Below are positions 16,906 to 25,138 of a DNA stretch of 64,000 nt, piece by piece. Numbering within the stretch: the stretch's first letter is position 1; every line of letters starts with the position of its first letter. The notes under the pieces are model-generated. The model was not told the origin of the DNA, made no database searches, and saw only the letters and a list, made by a program, of their open reading frames with translations. Where the stretch lies: positions 8,076-72,075 of the forward strand of contig CAVQSI010000034.1 in the NCBI GenBank assembly GCA_963715825.1, written 5' to 3'. The stretch is from Sva-07 sp963715825. Lineage in GTDB: Bacteria; Actinomycetota; Acidimicrobiia; Acidimicrobiales; Ilumatobacteraceae. The position numbers and the translations under genes are program-made.

Positions 16906-16968
16906 CGATGGAGATTTCTCGCAAACACCGACACAGGGTTGTCGCCGAGACGGTGGAGGGTGGCAACC

Positions 16969-17418
16969 ATGACCAACACCAACACCAACACCACGACCGA
17001 CACCGACACCGACACCACCACCACCACCACCACCACCACCGGTGCGCCCAGCGGCCCGACCGCCGTCGCGAACCCCGTCACATGGTTCGAGATCCACAGC
17101 GCCGAGCCGGCTCGGGCGAAGGAGTTCTACCGTTGCGTCTTCGGATGGAGCTTCGACGAGTCGATGCCGGAGTACACCGAGATCCAGTTGGGAGACGGCG
17201 CACCGATCGGCGGCGGCATCGTCGACAACGGCGGCAACTACCCGAACGATGCGATCTTCATGATCCAGGTCCCGGACGTCGCCGCCGCGATCGCAGCGGC
17301 ACGGCACGCTGGCGGTTCGGTGATCGCCGACGCGCAGACACCCTCCGGCGGACCCACCTTCGGCTACGTCGCCAACCCCGACGGAGCCGTGTTCGGCATC
17401 TGGTGCCCGCCAGGCTGA
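16969..17418 (+). CDS. VOC family (glyoxalase/bleomycin-resistance fold) protein with a Thr-rich N-terminal tail
   Basis: The 149-residue protein is a single VOC module: NPVTWFEIHSAEPARAKEF starts the first beta-alpha unit, FYRCVFGWSFDE is family-typical, and FGYVANPDGAVFGIW closes the second unit with the usual DPDGN-like turn. Proteins of this type bind metal or small ligands; the reaction is unknown. The start is an ATG with GGAGGGTGG just upstream. The first 24 residues are an unusual tail made only of Thr, Asn and Asp (after Met) and encoded by short tandem repeats, which is not part of the fold. The gene stands 63 nt after the WYL regulator. Confidence 0.85.
   Translation: MTNTNTNTTTDTDTDTTTTTTTTTGAPSGPTAVANPVTWFEIHSAEPARAKEFYRCVFGWSFDESMPEYTEIQLGDGAPIGGGIVDNGGNYPNDAIFMIQVPDVAAAIAAARHAGGSVIADAQTPSGGPTFGYVANPDGAVFGIWCPPG
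16971..17040 (+). repeat. ACC-based microsatellite at the 5' end of the VOC gene
   Basis: About 70 nt of ACCAAC, ACCGAC and finally ACC units encode alternating Thr-Asn, then Thr-Asp, then poly-Thr. All units are multiples of 3, so slippage would change tail length without breaking the frame. Confidence 0.9.
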
Positions 17419-17449
17419 TCGACGCACTCGGAGTGCGTGGAGGTCGGCG

Positions 17450-17749
17450 GTGAGCACGTTCGAGTTCACCGCCGACCTCTGGCGTTACACCGGGAAAGCG
17501 GCCTGGTACCTCGTGACGCTTCCGCACGATGTCGCCGACGACATCGACGAGATCACCGGCGAGACGCGTCGCGGATTCGGGTCGGTGCGCGTCGAAGTGA
17601 CCCTTGGCTCCAGCACGTGGAGCACCTCGATCTTTCCCGACACGAAGTCGGAGTCGTTCGTCCTCCCCGTGAAGAAGGCGGTCCGAATCGCTGAGGACCT
17701 CGACGACGGCTCGCCCGTTGCGGTTCGCCTCACCCTCATCGACCTCTGA
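17450..17749 (+). CDS. DUF1905 family protein
   Basis: The 99-residue protein is a stand-alone DUF1905 domain: FTADLWRYTGKAAWYLVTLP at the start, a GFGSVRVEVTLGSSTWSTSI strand pair and a final FVLPVKKAVRIAEDL segment with the family's KK. DUF1905 proteins form small beta barrels of unknown role, often beside YdeI-like proteins. The GTG start follows GGAGGTCGGCG. It lies 31 nt after the VOC gene on the same strand, so the two may share a transcript. Confidence 0.85.
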   Translation: MSTFEFTADLWRYTGKAAWYLVTLPHDVADDIDEITGETRRGFGSVRVEVTLGSSTWSTSIFPDTKSESFVLPVKKAVRIAEDLDDGSPVAVRLTLIDL

Positions 17750-17851
17750 CGCGCCGCTCGACTTCGGCAGCGGATGACCTTAGCCCCTGGGGGTATCGCC
17801 GGCCCGGGCGGAGAATGAACGCAGGCCGTGTCGGCCGAGGACGGGAGCGTC

Positions 17852-18850
17852 ATGCAAGGGCGAAGTCGCAACGTGCCGATCATCGCAGCGCTGGTCGTCG
17901 GTATCGGGATGATCGTTGCGCCGTTCGTGTTCCAGATGTTCGGGCGGGCGCCGCTCGGTGGCGACATGATCGACGACTTCGCGCCGTACATGACGATCGA
18001 GAAGGTCGAGCAGTTCCGCGGGTATCTCGAGGAGATCGATGCCGCCAACACCGAGTCGATCGAGTCGCTGCGCGTCGCGCTGGTCGAGTCCGGCGCCGTC
18101 GCCGAGGGGGACTACGACGTCGTGCTCGCCTCGGTCGTCAACCTGAACGAGCAGTGGCCGACGGTCGACGCCGACATGACCGACCTCATCGATCGCATGG
18201 AGGCGAACCTCGACAACTACGCAGCCGTCGCCGCGCTCCCGCCGTTCCCCATGTTCCCGTGGTTCTTCGTCGTCCCCGGCGCCTTGATCGTGATCGCTGC
18301 CGGGGTTGCGCTGTACCAGCGACGCACCCCGTCGAACCGGGCTCGACCCGCACTCTGGGTGTTGTTCGGCCTCGGCATCGCCGTGGCCGCGGCGCCGGTC
18401 GCGTTCCAGATGTTCGACCGAGCCCCGAAGGGCGCCGACATGATCGAGGACTTCCGCCCGATGATGACGCGCGAACGCGTGCAGGCCGTTCAGGGCTACT
18501 TCGTCACGCTCGGGGCGGCCGAGGGGCAGCTGCGAGCGAACGCGCTGCCGCTGCTCGTGGAAGCCGGCGGCGACCCGACCGAGTTTCCGGCGATCAGCCA
18601 GTGGTCTGCCGACTGGCCGGCGATCCTCACCAACTTCAACCCGATGGTCGCGACGATGAGCGACAACGTCGACAACTACGAGGCCGTCGACGCCCTGCCC
18701 TCGTTCGACCTCTTCCCGTGGTTCTTCGTCATTCCCGGTGTGCTCGTTGCGGTCTTGGCCGCGGTGGCCATGCGACTGCGGACCCCAGCTGCCGACGACA
18801 TCGAATCTTCCCCCAACAACCCGGTCCCGGCCGGCAAGGAGTCATCATGA
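17852..18850 (+). CDS. Internally duplicated four-helix membrane protein, unknown function
   Basis: The 332-residue protein consists of two similar halves. Each begins with a hydrophobic helix running into a motif APFVFQMFGRAPLGGDMIDDF (first half, residues about 23-43, quoted in part) or APVAFQMFDRAPKGADMIED (second half, 181-200). Each then has a soluble domain of about 90 residues and ends with FPWFFVVPGALIV or FPWFFVIPGVLVA before a closing helix. Predicted helices are at about 9-29, 136-155, 168-187 and 287-307. I prefer ATG 17852, preceded by GGGAGCG, over the upstream GTG. The lipoprotein that follows overlaps it by 4 nt, so the two are probably made together. I recognise no family. 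Confidence 0.72.
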   Translation: MQGRSRNVPIIAALVVGIGMIVAPFVFQMFGRAPLGGDMIDDFAPYMTIEKVEQFRGYLEEIDAANTESIESLRVALVESGAVAEGDYDVVLASVVNLNEQWPTVDADMTDLIDRMEANLDNYAAVAALPPFPMFPWFFVVPGALIVIAAGVALYQRRTPSNRARPALWVLFGLGIAVAAAPVAFQMFDRAPKGADMIEDFRPMMTRERVQAVQGYFVTLGAAEGQLRANALPLLVEAGGDPTEFPAISQWSADWPAILTNFNPMVATMSDNVDNYEAVDALPSFDLFPWFFVIPGVLVAVLAAVAMRLRTPAADDIESSPNNPVPAGKESS

Positions 18851-19623
18851 ACAACCACTTCACCCAGCGTCGCCTGTTCGCCGCGCTCGCGGCGACCACG
18901 CTCGTTCTGGCCGCGTGCGGGAGCGACGACGATGCGAGCAGCGAGACGACCGCTGCCGCCGAGACGACCGCTGCCGCCGAGACGACGGAGACGACGGAGG
19001 CGATGACGGAGGCAACAGATCCGCCCGCCACCGAGGCGCCGACCACCGAACCGATGGCGATGTTCGAGGGCGAGCTCGTCGGGACCTTCTCGATCGATGA
19101 CGCCGTGTGCGACGCCGCCGATGTGTCGGGCTCGTACTTCCGGATGCTGCAGCCCGATGGCAACTACATTCCGAACGCAGACTCGGCCTGCCTCGACACC
19201 ACCTACTCCGGCCTGACCGCCGGCACCGATGGTGGCCTGGTGACCGGCACCTACCAGCAGGCTCCGGATCCGGCCTTCGATGACGCCGGCAACGCGCTCG
19301 CCGATGCGATCTTCGCACCCGTGCCGTTCTTCGCGGTGGCGTTCGCCGGTGCGACCGACAACGCCGAACCGGGTGTGCCCACATTGACGGCAACCGACGG
19401 CGTGCTGACCGGTGACCTGTCGGCGTTCACCGCCTACTACGGCGGCGGGAACTTCAACCAGGGCGCTCCGAAGCCCGACGGCACCGGCGAGGCGCCCACG
19501 GGCACCATCGACCCCGAGACCGGCGCCTACGTGCTCGACTGGACGAGCCTGATCTCCGGCGGATCCTTCGACGGCTTCACCGGCGTGTGGCATTTCGAGG
19601 GCACGTTCACTCCGCTCTCCTGA
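18847..19623 (+). CDS. Hypothetical lipoprotein coupled to the duplicated membrane protein
   Basis: The 258-residue exported protein has a lipoprotein signal (Arg-Arg, then FAALAATTLVLAAC with Cys24) and a Thr/Glu/Ala-rich linker with AAETT repeats up to about residue 70. The remaining C-terminal domain starts MFEGELVGTFSIDDAVC and contains repeated Thr-Gly-Thr strands. Two Cys in the domain (VCDAADVSG and SACLDTT) could form a disulfide. Its ATG overlaps the previous stop, implying co-translation. A strong hairpin follows directly. I do not recognise the family; a cell-surface role is inferred from the signal only. Confidence 0.7.
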   Translation: MNNHFTQRRLFAALAATTLVLAACGSDDDASSETTAAAETTAAAETTETTEAMTEATDPPATEAPTTEPMAMFEGELVGTFSIDDAVCDAADVSGSYFRMLQPDGNYIPNADSACLDTTYSGLTAGTDGGLVTGTYQQAPDPAFDDAGNALADAIFAPVPFFAVAFAGATDNAEPGVPTLTATDGVLTGDLSAFTAYYGGGNFNQGAPKPDGTGEAPTGTIDPETGAYVLDWTSLISGGSFDGFTGVWHFEGTFTPLS

Positions 19624-19629
19624 ACGATC

Positions 19630-19664
19630 CGACGACACGCAGGGTCCGACCCTGCGTGTCGTCG
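19630..19664 (+). terminator. Strong intrinsic-type hairpin after the lipoprotein gene
   Basis: CGACGACACGCAGGGT, loop CCG, then ACCCTGCGTGTCGTCG form a perfect 16-bp stem beginning 7 nt after the stop codon. There is no T-tract, as is common in high-GC actinobacteria. Confidence 0.85.
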
Positions 19665-19741
19665 TCGCGTCGGCGGTCGATACGTCGTCGATCGTCGACC
19701 ATCACTAGGTTGAAGCCGTCCGCTGAACCTGGGAGAAGCAA

Positions 19742-21073
19742 ATGGCCGGTCTCGAATCCACCCCCGACATGTACGACCTCCGGATGTCCGAGGGCGTCCG
19801 CCCGCTCTACGACGCGGTGAAGAAGTTCATCTACACCGAGGTCGAGCCGATCACGGCCGAGTTCTTCCGCCTCGGCCAGGGCCGCGCCGACCACTGGGGC
19901 TACGGCGAGGGGCAGCTCGAACTGCTCGAATCCGTGAAGGACAAGGCCAAGGAGCAGGGCCTGTGGAACTTCTTCCTCCCCGACGCCGAGACCGGCGAGG
20001 GCCTCAAGAACCTCGACTACGCGTACATCGCGATGGAGTTGGGCAAGAACCCGCTCGCCTCGGAGTCGATGAACTGTGCTGCACCCGACACCGGGAACAT
20101 GGAAGTGCTCGAACGAGTCGGCACGCCTGAGCAGAAGGCGAAGTGGCTCGAGCCGCTGTTGCGGGGCGAGATCCGCTCCGCCTACGCGATGACCGAGCCC
20201 GACGTCGCGTCGTCCGATGCGAAGAACGTGGCGTGCAAGGCCGTGCGTGACGGCGACGAATGGGTGATCACCGGCGAGAAGTACTACATCTCCGGCGCCG
20301 GCGACCCGCGCTGCAAGATCATGATCACGATGGTGCAGACCAGCCCTGACGGCCCGCCCCACCAGCGTCAGTCGCAGATCCTCGTGCCGACCGACACGCC
20401 TGGTGTCGAGATCCTCGGCCCGATGCACGTGTTCGGCAAGGACGATGCACCGCACGGCCACATGCACATCCGGTTCAACGACGTGCGCGTACCCTACGAG
20501 AACGTACTGCTCGGCGAGGGTCGCGGCTTCGAGATCTCCCAGGTCCGCCTCGGCCCCGGTCGCATCCACCACTGCATGCGCTCGATCGGCGCCGCCGAAC
20601 GCGCATTGGAGCTGATGGTCAAGCGTGGCCTCACCCGCGAGGCGTTCGGAAAGCGCGTCAGCAACCTCGGCAAGAACGTCGAGATGATCGCCCAGTCACG
20701 CATCGAGATCGAGTCGATGCGCCGCATGGTGCTCACCGCCGCCAAGGCGATGGACGAACTCGGCAACGCCGAGGCCCGCGTGTGGGTCAGCGCCATCAAG
20801 GCGATGGTGCCGATCCGGGTGTGCGAGATCATCGACAACGCCATCCAGATCCACGGCGCGACCGGCGTGTCGCAGTGGACGCCGCTGGCCGACATGTACA
20901 CCTCGCAGCGCACGTTGCGGCTGGCTGACGGCCCCGACGAGGTGCACTGGTTCGTCGTCGGCCGCTCCGAGATCGCCCGTTGGGAAGAAGAGGGTGGCAA
21001 CACCTACGACCCGAAGGCCGAGTACCTGTCGCGCACCAACGACGTCAAAGACGGCATCTTCTCCGGCCCCTGA
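19742..21073 (+). CDS. Acyl-CoA dehydrogenase family protein
   Basis: This FAD flavoprotein of 443 residues would introduce a 2,3-double bond into an acyl-CoA. It has the mid-domain AYAMTEPDVASSDAKNV (FAD/substrate loop), WVITGEKYYISGAGDPRCKI, and the C-terminal IHGATGVSQWTPLADMY and RLADGPDEVHWFVVGR. The last is the form seen in ACAD10/11-like enzymes, where Asp replaces the usual Glu of medium-chain enzymes. Length and sequence fit the ACAD10/11-like branch found in actinobacteria. The start is ATG with GGGAGAAG upstream. It stands alone, after a terminator and before a hairpin doublet, so it is probably its own transcription unit; a TAGGTT hexamer lies about 35 nt upstream. Confidence 0.92.
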   Translation: MAGLESTPDMYDLRMSEGVRPLYDAVKKFIYTEVEPITAEFFRLGQGRADHWGYGEGQLELLESVKDKAKEQGLWNFFLPDAETGEGLKNLDYAYIAMELGKNPLASESMNCAAPDTGNMEVLERVGTPEQKAKWLEPLLRGEIRSAYAMTEPDVASSDAKNVACKAVRDGDEWVITGEKYYISGAGDPRCKIMITMVQTSPDGPPHQRQSQILVPTDTPGVEILGPMHVFGKDDAPHGHMHIRFNDVRVPYENVLLGEGRGFEISQVRLGPGRIHHCMRSIGAAERALELMVKRGLTREAFGKRVSNLGKNVEMIAQSRIEIESMRRMVLTAAKAMDELGNAEARVWVSAIKAMVPIRVCEIIDNAIQIHGATGVSQWTPLADMYTSQRTLRLADGPDEVHWFVVGRSEIARWEEEGGNTYDPKAEYLSRTNDVKDGIFSGP

Positions 21074-21093
21074 CCCGTCCGGCGCCATTCGGT

Positions 21094-21200
21094 CGCGATG
21101 AGCGAACGGTGCCGCCCGCGCCCCTGTCGCTCATCGCGGGCACGGTCCTCGCTGTCGCGATGAGCGAACGGTGCCGCCCGTGCCCCTGTCGCTCATCGCG
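21094..21200. repeat. REP-like hairpin doublet (family A, locus 1)
   Basis: Two hairpins, 21094-21138 and 21156-21200, lie 62 nt apart start to start. Each has the perfect 12-bp arms CGCGATGAGCGA and TCGCTCATCGCG around a 21-nt loop. The loops (ACGGTGCCGCCC...CCCCTG) differ at only one base. The doublet lies between the convergent ends of the acyl-CoA dehydrogenase and the acetyltransferase and could act as a two-way terminator. Confidence 0.85.
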
Positions 21201-21211
21201 TGATCGGTGGG

Positions 21212-22456
21212 TCAGTAGCCGGTGCCGCAGAATGGGGTGGGTCGGACTGCGAACAGCGCGTCGAGACGTTGCACGACGTCGTCGCTCGTCGTGAACGCGC
21301 CAGTCGTGGCGAGATCGCGCCACGACACCGCGCCGAGGTACGCAGCCGACAGCGTCGCGATGTCGACCTCGACATCGGCTGGGACATCGGCTGATCCGGC
21401 CAATCGTGTCGCGCCGCTGCCGGAGACCTCCCAGGTGCCGCAGTTGTCGGCGAACATCGGGTCGTCGACCCTGATCGACGCCGATGCGTCGACGGGCCCA
21501 TAGGTGCGCTCGCGCAGCGCAGCGTCGACGTCCAGGATGCGCACCCATTGGTCGTCCATGCGTTGGCGGGTCTCGTACGCGCGAGCATCGTGCATCGCCC
21601 GGCGAACCGGATCATCGACCGGGCAGACCTGGCCGTTCCAGCTGACCACGAGGTCGATGTCGAGCAGGAATCGCCAGAGTTCGATCTCGACGGTCGGTGA
21701 CGCTCCGCGCAGGTCGCGGACCGTACCGACCCCGACCGGATTGGTCGCGAAACCTTCGTCCCAGTCGACGTCGTAGAAGACGTATCCGTCGTCGCTTCCC
21801 GCTGCATCCGAGTGCACGGCGACGAAGGAGCCCTTGCCGTACGGCGTCGCGGTCGGTTGGCTGGCGTCCTCGAGGATGCGCTTCCACATCCACTCCGGAC
21901 GGCTGATCGTGCCGACCCTCCAGCGTGCGATGGCCTCGTACAGCGGCGCCACGACGTCGAGCACCTCGCTGTACTGCAGGAGCCGAACCGAGCCGGGCGT
22001 CGTCGATACGCGCCACGGCGTGGCTGCCCGCGTCGTGACGTGGACCGCTTCGGCGTCGCTTGCGAGCCCGAAGCCGAAGCGCCGGTAGATCGAGGTCTCG
22101 CTCGCGTGCAGCGTCGCCAGGACGTTGCCGCGCTCGTGCGACTCGGCGAGCAGGCGGTGCATCATGCGCGTGAGCAGGCCCCGTCGGGTGTGTGTCGGCA
22201 ACACGCCGACTCGGGTGACGCCCGCCGTCTGGACGCGGGCGCCACCAGGAATCGTCGAGTCGAAGCGGAAGGCACCGACGCTGCCGACGCACCGGTCGCC
22301 GTCCCAAGCCGCAAGCGAATCACTGTCGTCCCACGACGCAGCGCCAGCCTCGAACGTCGCGTCGTTGACCGGCCCGCTGAGCAGCGCCGCCCTCAGGGCA
22401 TCGATCGCCGCTCGTCGTTCCTCGATCTGAACGGGTCGGATGTCGAAGTCACTCAC
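21212..22456 (-). CDS. Eis-like GNAT family N-acetyltransferase
   Basis: The 414-residue protein (GTG start, VSDFDIRPVQIEERRAAI) has the Eis architecture: an N-terminal GNAT domain, a second GNAT-like domain and a C-terminal SCP2-type sterol-carrier-like domain. The acetyl-CoA loop is visible as VGVLPTHTRRGLLTRMM (a V-x-P-x-x-R-x-x-G-x motif, residues about 83-99), followed by ATLHASETSIYRRFGFGLAS, diagnostic of this family. The protein ends in Phe-Cys-Gly-Thr-Gly-Tyr, whereas Eis proteins use their C-terminal carboxylate in the active site. Eis acetylates amines such as aminoglycosides or lysines; the natural substrate here is unknown. Confidence 0.88.
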   Translation of the reverse strand: MSDFDIRPVQIEERRAAIDALRAALLSGPVNDATFEAGAASWDDSDSLAAWDGDRCVGSVGAFRFDSTIPGGARVQTAGVTRVGVLPTHTRRGLLTRMMHRLLAESHERGNVLATLHASETSIYRRFGFGLASDAEAVHVTTRAATPWRVSTTPGSVRLLQYSEVLDVVAPLYEAIARWRVGTISRPEWMWKRILEDASQPTATPYGKGSFVAVHSDAAGSDDGYVFYDVDWDEGFATNPVGVGTVRDLRGASPTVEIELWRFLLDIDLVVSWNGQVCPVDDPVRRAMHDARAYETRQRMDDQWVRILDVDAALRERTYGPVDASASIRVDDPMFADNCGTWEVSGSGATRLAGSADVPADVEVDIATLSAAYLGAVSWRDLATTGAFTTSDDVVQRLDALFAVRPTPFCGTGY

Positions 22457-22546
22457 CCTCGCACGTTGGCACACCGACTCGTCTGGAGCCTCCCCGATTT
22501 CCGGGCGGTGCCGTCGGGTTCCCTCGGGACGCCCCGCCCGATCACT

Positions 22547-22653
22547 CGCGATGAGCCAACGGTGGCCTCTGCGCACCCTTCGCTCATCACCCGACGCGAA
22601 GTGGCGATGGCGATGAGCCAACGGTGGCGTCTGCGTACCCTTCGCTCATCGCG
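22547..22653. repeat. REP-like hairpin doublet (family A, locus 2)
   Basis: Two copies of GCGATGAGCCAACGGTGGC...ACCCTTCGCTCATC start 62 nt apart (cores at 22549 and 22611). The second copy has 9-bp arms GCGATGAGC and GCTCATCGC; the first has one arm ending TCATCAC. Loops differ at only 2 positions within the pair but differ from those at other loci. The doublet lies upstream of the acetyltransferase and downstream of the sigma factor gene. Confidence 0.85.
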
Positions 22654-22678
22654 CGCCGGGGTGCGGCGCCGGGGTGCC

Positions 22679-23614
22679 TCAGACGGCGAGGAGGTCGCGG
22701 GCGCCGGTGTCGCTCGACGGGTGGCGCAGCTTGCTCATCGCGCGCGCTTCGATCTGGCGGATGCGCTCACGGGTGAGATTGAAGTGCTCGCCGACCTCTT
22801 CGAGGGTGCGCGGCTCGCCGCGGTCGAGGCCGAAGCGCAGCTTGAGGATCTCGCGCTCGCGCTCGTCGAGTGGGGCGAGCAGGCGGGAGATCTCGTCGGG
22901 CAGCAGCGCTGTTGCGGCCACCTCGAACGGCGACTCGGCCGAACGGTCCTCGACCACGTCGCCGAGTTCGGCGTCGCCGTCCTCGCGCAGTGGTTCGGAC
23001 AGCGAGAGCGGCTCGGCGGCGAAGCGCAGCGCCTCGGTCACCTTGTCCTCGGGCATCTCGACTTCCTTGGCCAGCTCGGACAGCGTGGCCGGACGGCCGT
23101 ACTTCAGCTCGAGGCGCGAGCGCGCCTTCTGCAGCCGGGCGAGGGTGTCGCCGGCGTGGACCGGGAGACGGATCGTGCGGCCCGTGTTGGCGATGCCGCG
23201 GGTGATCGCCTGGCGGATCCACCACGTGGCGTAGGTCGAGAACTTGAAGCCCTTGCGCCAGTCGAACTTCTCGACGGCGTGCATGAGCCCGAGGTTGCCC
23301 TCCTGGATCAGGTCGAGCAGGGGGAGGCCGGAGGCCTGGTACTTCTTGGCGATCGACACCACGAGACGCAGGTTCGACTGCACGAACTGCCGCTCGGCTT
23401 CTTCGCCCTGACGGGCGGTGCGGCGCAGTTCACGCTTCTTGGCGGCGGTCAGTTCGCCGCCGGCGTCGAGCTGTGCGATGGCTTCGTTGCCTGCTTCGAT
23501 GGCCTTCGCGAGTCGCACCTCGTCGTCTTTCGTGAGCAACGTGTACTGCCCGATATCGGTGAGGTAGAGACGGACGAGGTCTTCGTCGTCTCGGTCGACG
23601 CGGTCTTTGGCCAC
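22679..23614 (-). CDS. RNA polymerase sigma factor, sigma-70 group 1/2 (RpoD/HrdB-like)
   Basis: This 311-residue sigma factor directs RNA polymerase to promoters. Region 1.2 is DLVRLYLTDIGQYTLLTKDDE, and region 2 includes SNLRLVVSIAKKYQASGLPL, DLIQEGNLGLMHAVEKFD and YATWWIRQAITRGI (the -10 recognition helix). Region 3 contains RTIRLPVH and the ELGDVVED loop. Region 4 has LDEREREILKLRFGL and the -35 recognition TLEEVGEHFNLTRERIRQIE. No long acidic region 1.1 is present, which is common for actinobacterial group 2 factors but also for some principal factors, so I cannot tell whether it is the housekeeping sigma. The GTG start is preceded by AGGAG. A short inverted repeat (GTTGA-x-TCAAC, 23631-23641) stands just upstream. 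Confidence 0.93.
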   Translation of the reverse strand: MAKDRVDRDDEDLVRLYLTDIGQYTLLTKDDEVRLAKAIEAGNEAIAQLDAGGELTAAKKRELRRTARQGEEAERQFVQSNLRLVVSIAKKYQASGLPLLDLIQEGNLGLMHAVEKFDWRKGFKFSTYATWWIRQAITRGIANTGRTIRLPVHAGDTLARLQKARSRLELKYGRPATLSELAKEVEMPEDKVTEALRFAAEPLSLSEPLREDGDAELGDVVEDRSAESPFEVAATALLPDEISRLLAPLDEREREILKLRFGLDRGEPRTLEEVGEHFNLTRERIRQIEARAMSKLRHPSSDTGARDLLAV

Positions 23615-23839
23615 CTGGTGCTCCTACTGTGTTGATTCAACGGAGGCGCCGACCTGGATCGGTGCCACCGTGGAGGATTCGGCGTGCGAGTGTGTCGGAT
23701 GACGGTGTCTGCGGAGGAGGTGCACGACAGCTGACATGAGACAGCGGTCACGATACCGACCTCGTTCGATCCGTCAACCCGTTGGGCGCAACCGTGCGGA
23801 GATATCGCAGCTGGAGATGAAGGGGAGTGGGGAATCGTC

Positions 23840-24187
23840 ATGAGTGATGTGGGGATCGGCAACGCCGATGATGGCGCTGGCGAGGTCGATCTGACGATCG
23901 TGACCCTGCGCTTCGACGCGGCCGACGACGCGGCGTTGCTGGCGGTGCTGTCGAAGTACGTCGTGCTCACGCGCATGCACGACGGGTGCCGCAACGTCGA
24001 CCTGTGCTCGAGCGTCACCGTGCCGGGTCGCCACCTGCTCGTGCAGAAGTGGGAGAGTCCCGAACACCAGCGCCGACACTTCGACTCCGACGTCATGGTC
24101 GACATGGCCCGATCGTGCGAGGGGCTGCTCGCCGCTGCGCCCGAGGTCGATCTGTGGGAGGCAACGAGCGCCCACGACCTCCGGTAA
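23840..24187 (+). CDS. Antibiotic biosynthesis monooxygenase (ABM/YgiN-like) domain protein
   Basis: The 115-residue protein is a dimeric alpha+beta barrel domain of the ABM type, recognised by LTIVTLRFDAADD, the HDGCRNVDLCSSVTVPGRHLL strand pair, KWESPEHQRRHF and a final VDLWEAT strand. Family members include quinol monooxygenases and heme-degrading enzymes; no cofactor-binding residue identifies which. The ATG is preceded by AAGGGGAGTGGGG. It is divergent from the sigma factor gene, with about 225 nt between them, in which I see the short inverted repeat noted there and no gene. Confidence 0.82.
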   Translation: MSDVGIGNADDGAGEVDLTIVTLRFDAADDAALLAVLSKYVVLTRMHDGCRNVDLCSSVTVPGRHLLVQKWESPEHQRRHFDSDVMVDMARSCEGLLAAAPEVDLWEATSAHDLR

Positions 24188-24239
24188 GAACTCCGTGAAG
24201 GCGCCGCTCGATCGCGGGCGCCTCGACCCCTTACGAAGA

Positions 24240-24245
24240 TACAAT
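24240..24245 (+). promoter_or_regulatory. Leaderless -10 element TACAAT for the Bax-inhibitor-like gene
   Basis: TACAAT ends 9 nt before the ATG at 24255, the best match to a sigma-70 -10 box among the window's leaderless-type sites. No ribosome-binding site precedes the start. Confidence 0.6.
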
Positions 24246-24254
24246 CGCTGGACC

Positions 24255-25100
24255 ATGTCGAATCCAGTGTTCAAAGAGGAGGCCTTCAACCAGGCCTCGC
24301 AGGACTTCCGAGCGACGCAGCCCGGGTGGGGTGCGCCCGCCGCCGGAACCCATGTCCAGACCCAGCCGGCCACCGACGGTCCGGTCTCGGGTTGGCAGAA
24401 GGCGATGACGGTCAACGGTGTGATCAGCGCGTCAGCCGTCCTGCTGGTCCTCCTGCTCGTCGCCGGTGCGTTCGGATGGAACGCCGCGAGCGGCCCGACA
24501 CTCGTCAACAACGAGGGCGTCGCCACCGAGACCTACCAGTTCCCGCCGATCGCGATGGTCGGCATCATCGTCGGCTTCATCGCTGTCCTCGTTGCCATGC
24601 GCAAGCCGAACCTCGCCAAGATTCTCGGTCCGGTTTACGCACTCGCCTACGGCTTCGCCGTCGGGGCGATCTCGAAGGGCTACGAGACCTTCTACAACGG
24701 CATCGTCGTCCAGGCAGTACTGGCAACCGCATCGGTGTTCATGGTCATGCTCGTGCTCTACCGCACCCGCATCATCAAGGTCACCGACAAGTTCCGCCGC
24801 ACCGTCATCATCGCCACCCTCGGCGTGATGGTGCTGTACCTGATCTCGTTCGTGATCAGCCTGTTCGGCACGACGCTGCCGTTCCTCAACGGCGACAACA
24901 TGTTGCTGAGCATCGGCTTCTCGCTGTTCGTCTGCGGTCTTGCTGCTGCCAACCTGGCGCTCGACTTCGACTTCATCGAGCGAGGCGTCAACTCCGGCCT
25001 GCCGAAGAGCTACGAGTGGGTTGGGGCCCTCGGGCTCGTCGTCACCCTGGTGTGGCTGTACCTCGAACTGCTCCGCCTGCTGTCGTACCTGCGACAGTGA
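24255..25100 (+). CDS. Bax inhibitor-1/YccA family membrane protein
   Basis: The 281-residue membrane protein belongs to the BI-1-like family related to E. coli YbhL/YccA, proposed ion (calcium) leak channels. The start MSNPVFKEEAFNQ is the typical actinobacterial N-terminus. Seven hydrophobic segments follow, with the family GPVYALAYGFAVGAISKGYE in the middle, GTTLPFL between helices, and a last LALDFDFIERG before the seventh helix, where the paired Asp residues are conserved. It is soluble-tail first (about 60 residues, Gln/Pro-rich), then membrane. It appears to be transcribed from its own leaderless promoter; the following gene is 38 nt away. Confidence 0.9.
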   Translation: MSNPVFKEEAFNQASQDFRATQPGWGAPAAGTHVQTQPATDGPVSGWQKAMTVNGVISASAVLLVLLLVAGAFGWNAASGPTLVNNEGVATETYQFPPIAMVGIIVGFIAVLVAMRKPNLAKILGPVYALAYGFAVGAISKGYETFYNGIVVQAVLATASVFMVMLVLYRTRIIKVTDKFRRTVIIATLGVMVLYLISFVISLFGTTLPFLNGDNMLLSIGFSLFVCGLAAANLALDFDFIERGVNSGLPKSYEWVGALGLVVTLVWLYLELLRLLSYLRQ

Positions 25101-25138
25101 CCGACGCCGTGCGCTGATCCGATGGTCGGCGCGCTCGC

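Noticed and set aside
21094..22653. Considered as a CRISPR array
   Set aside because: Only two copies per locus, self-complementary, no unique spacers and no cas genes.
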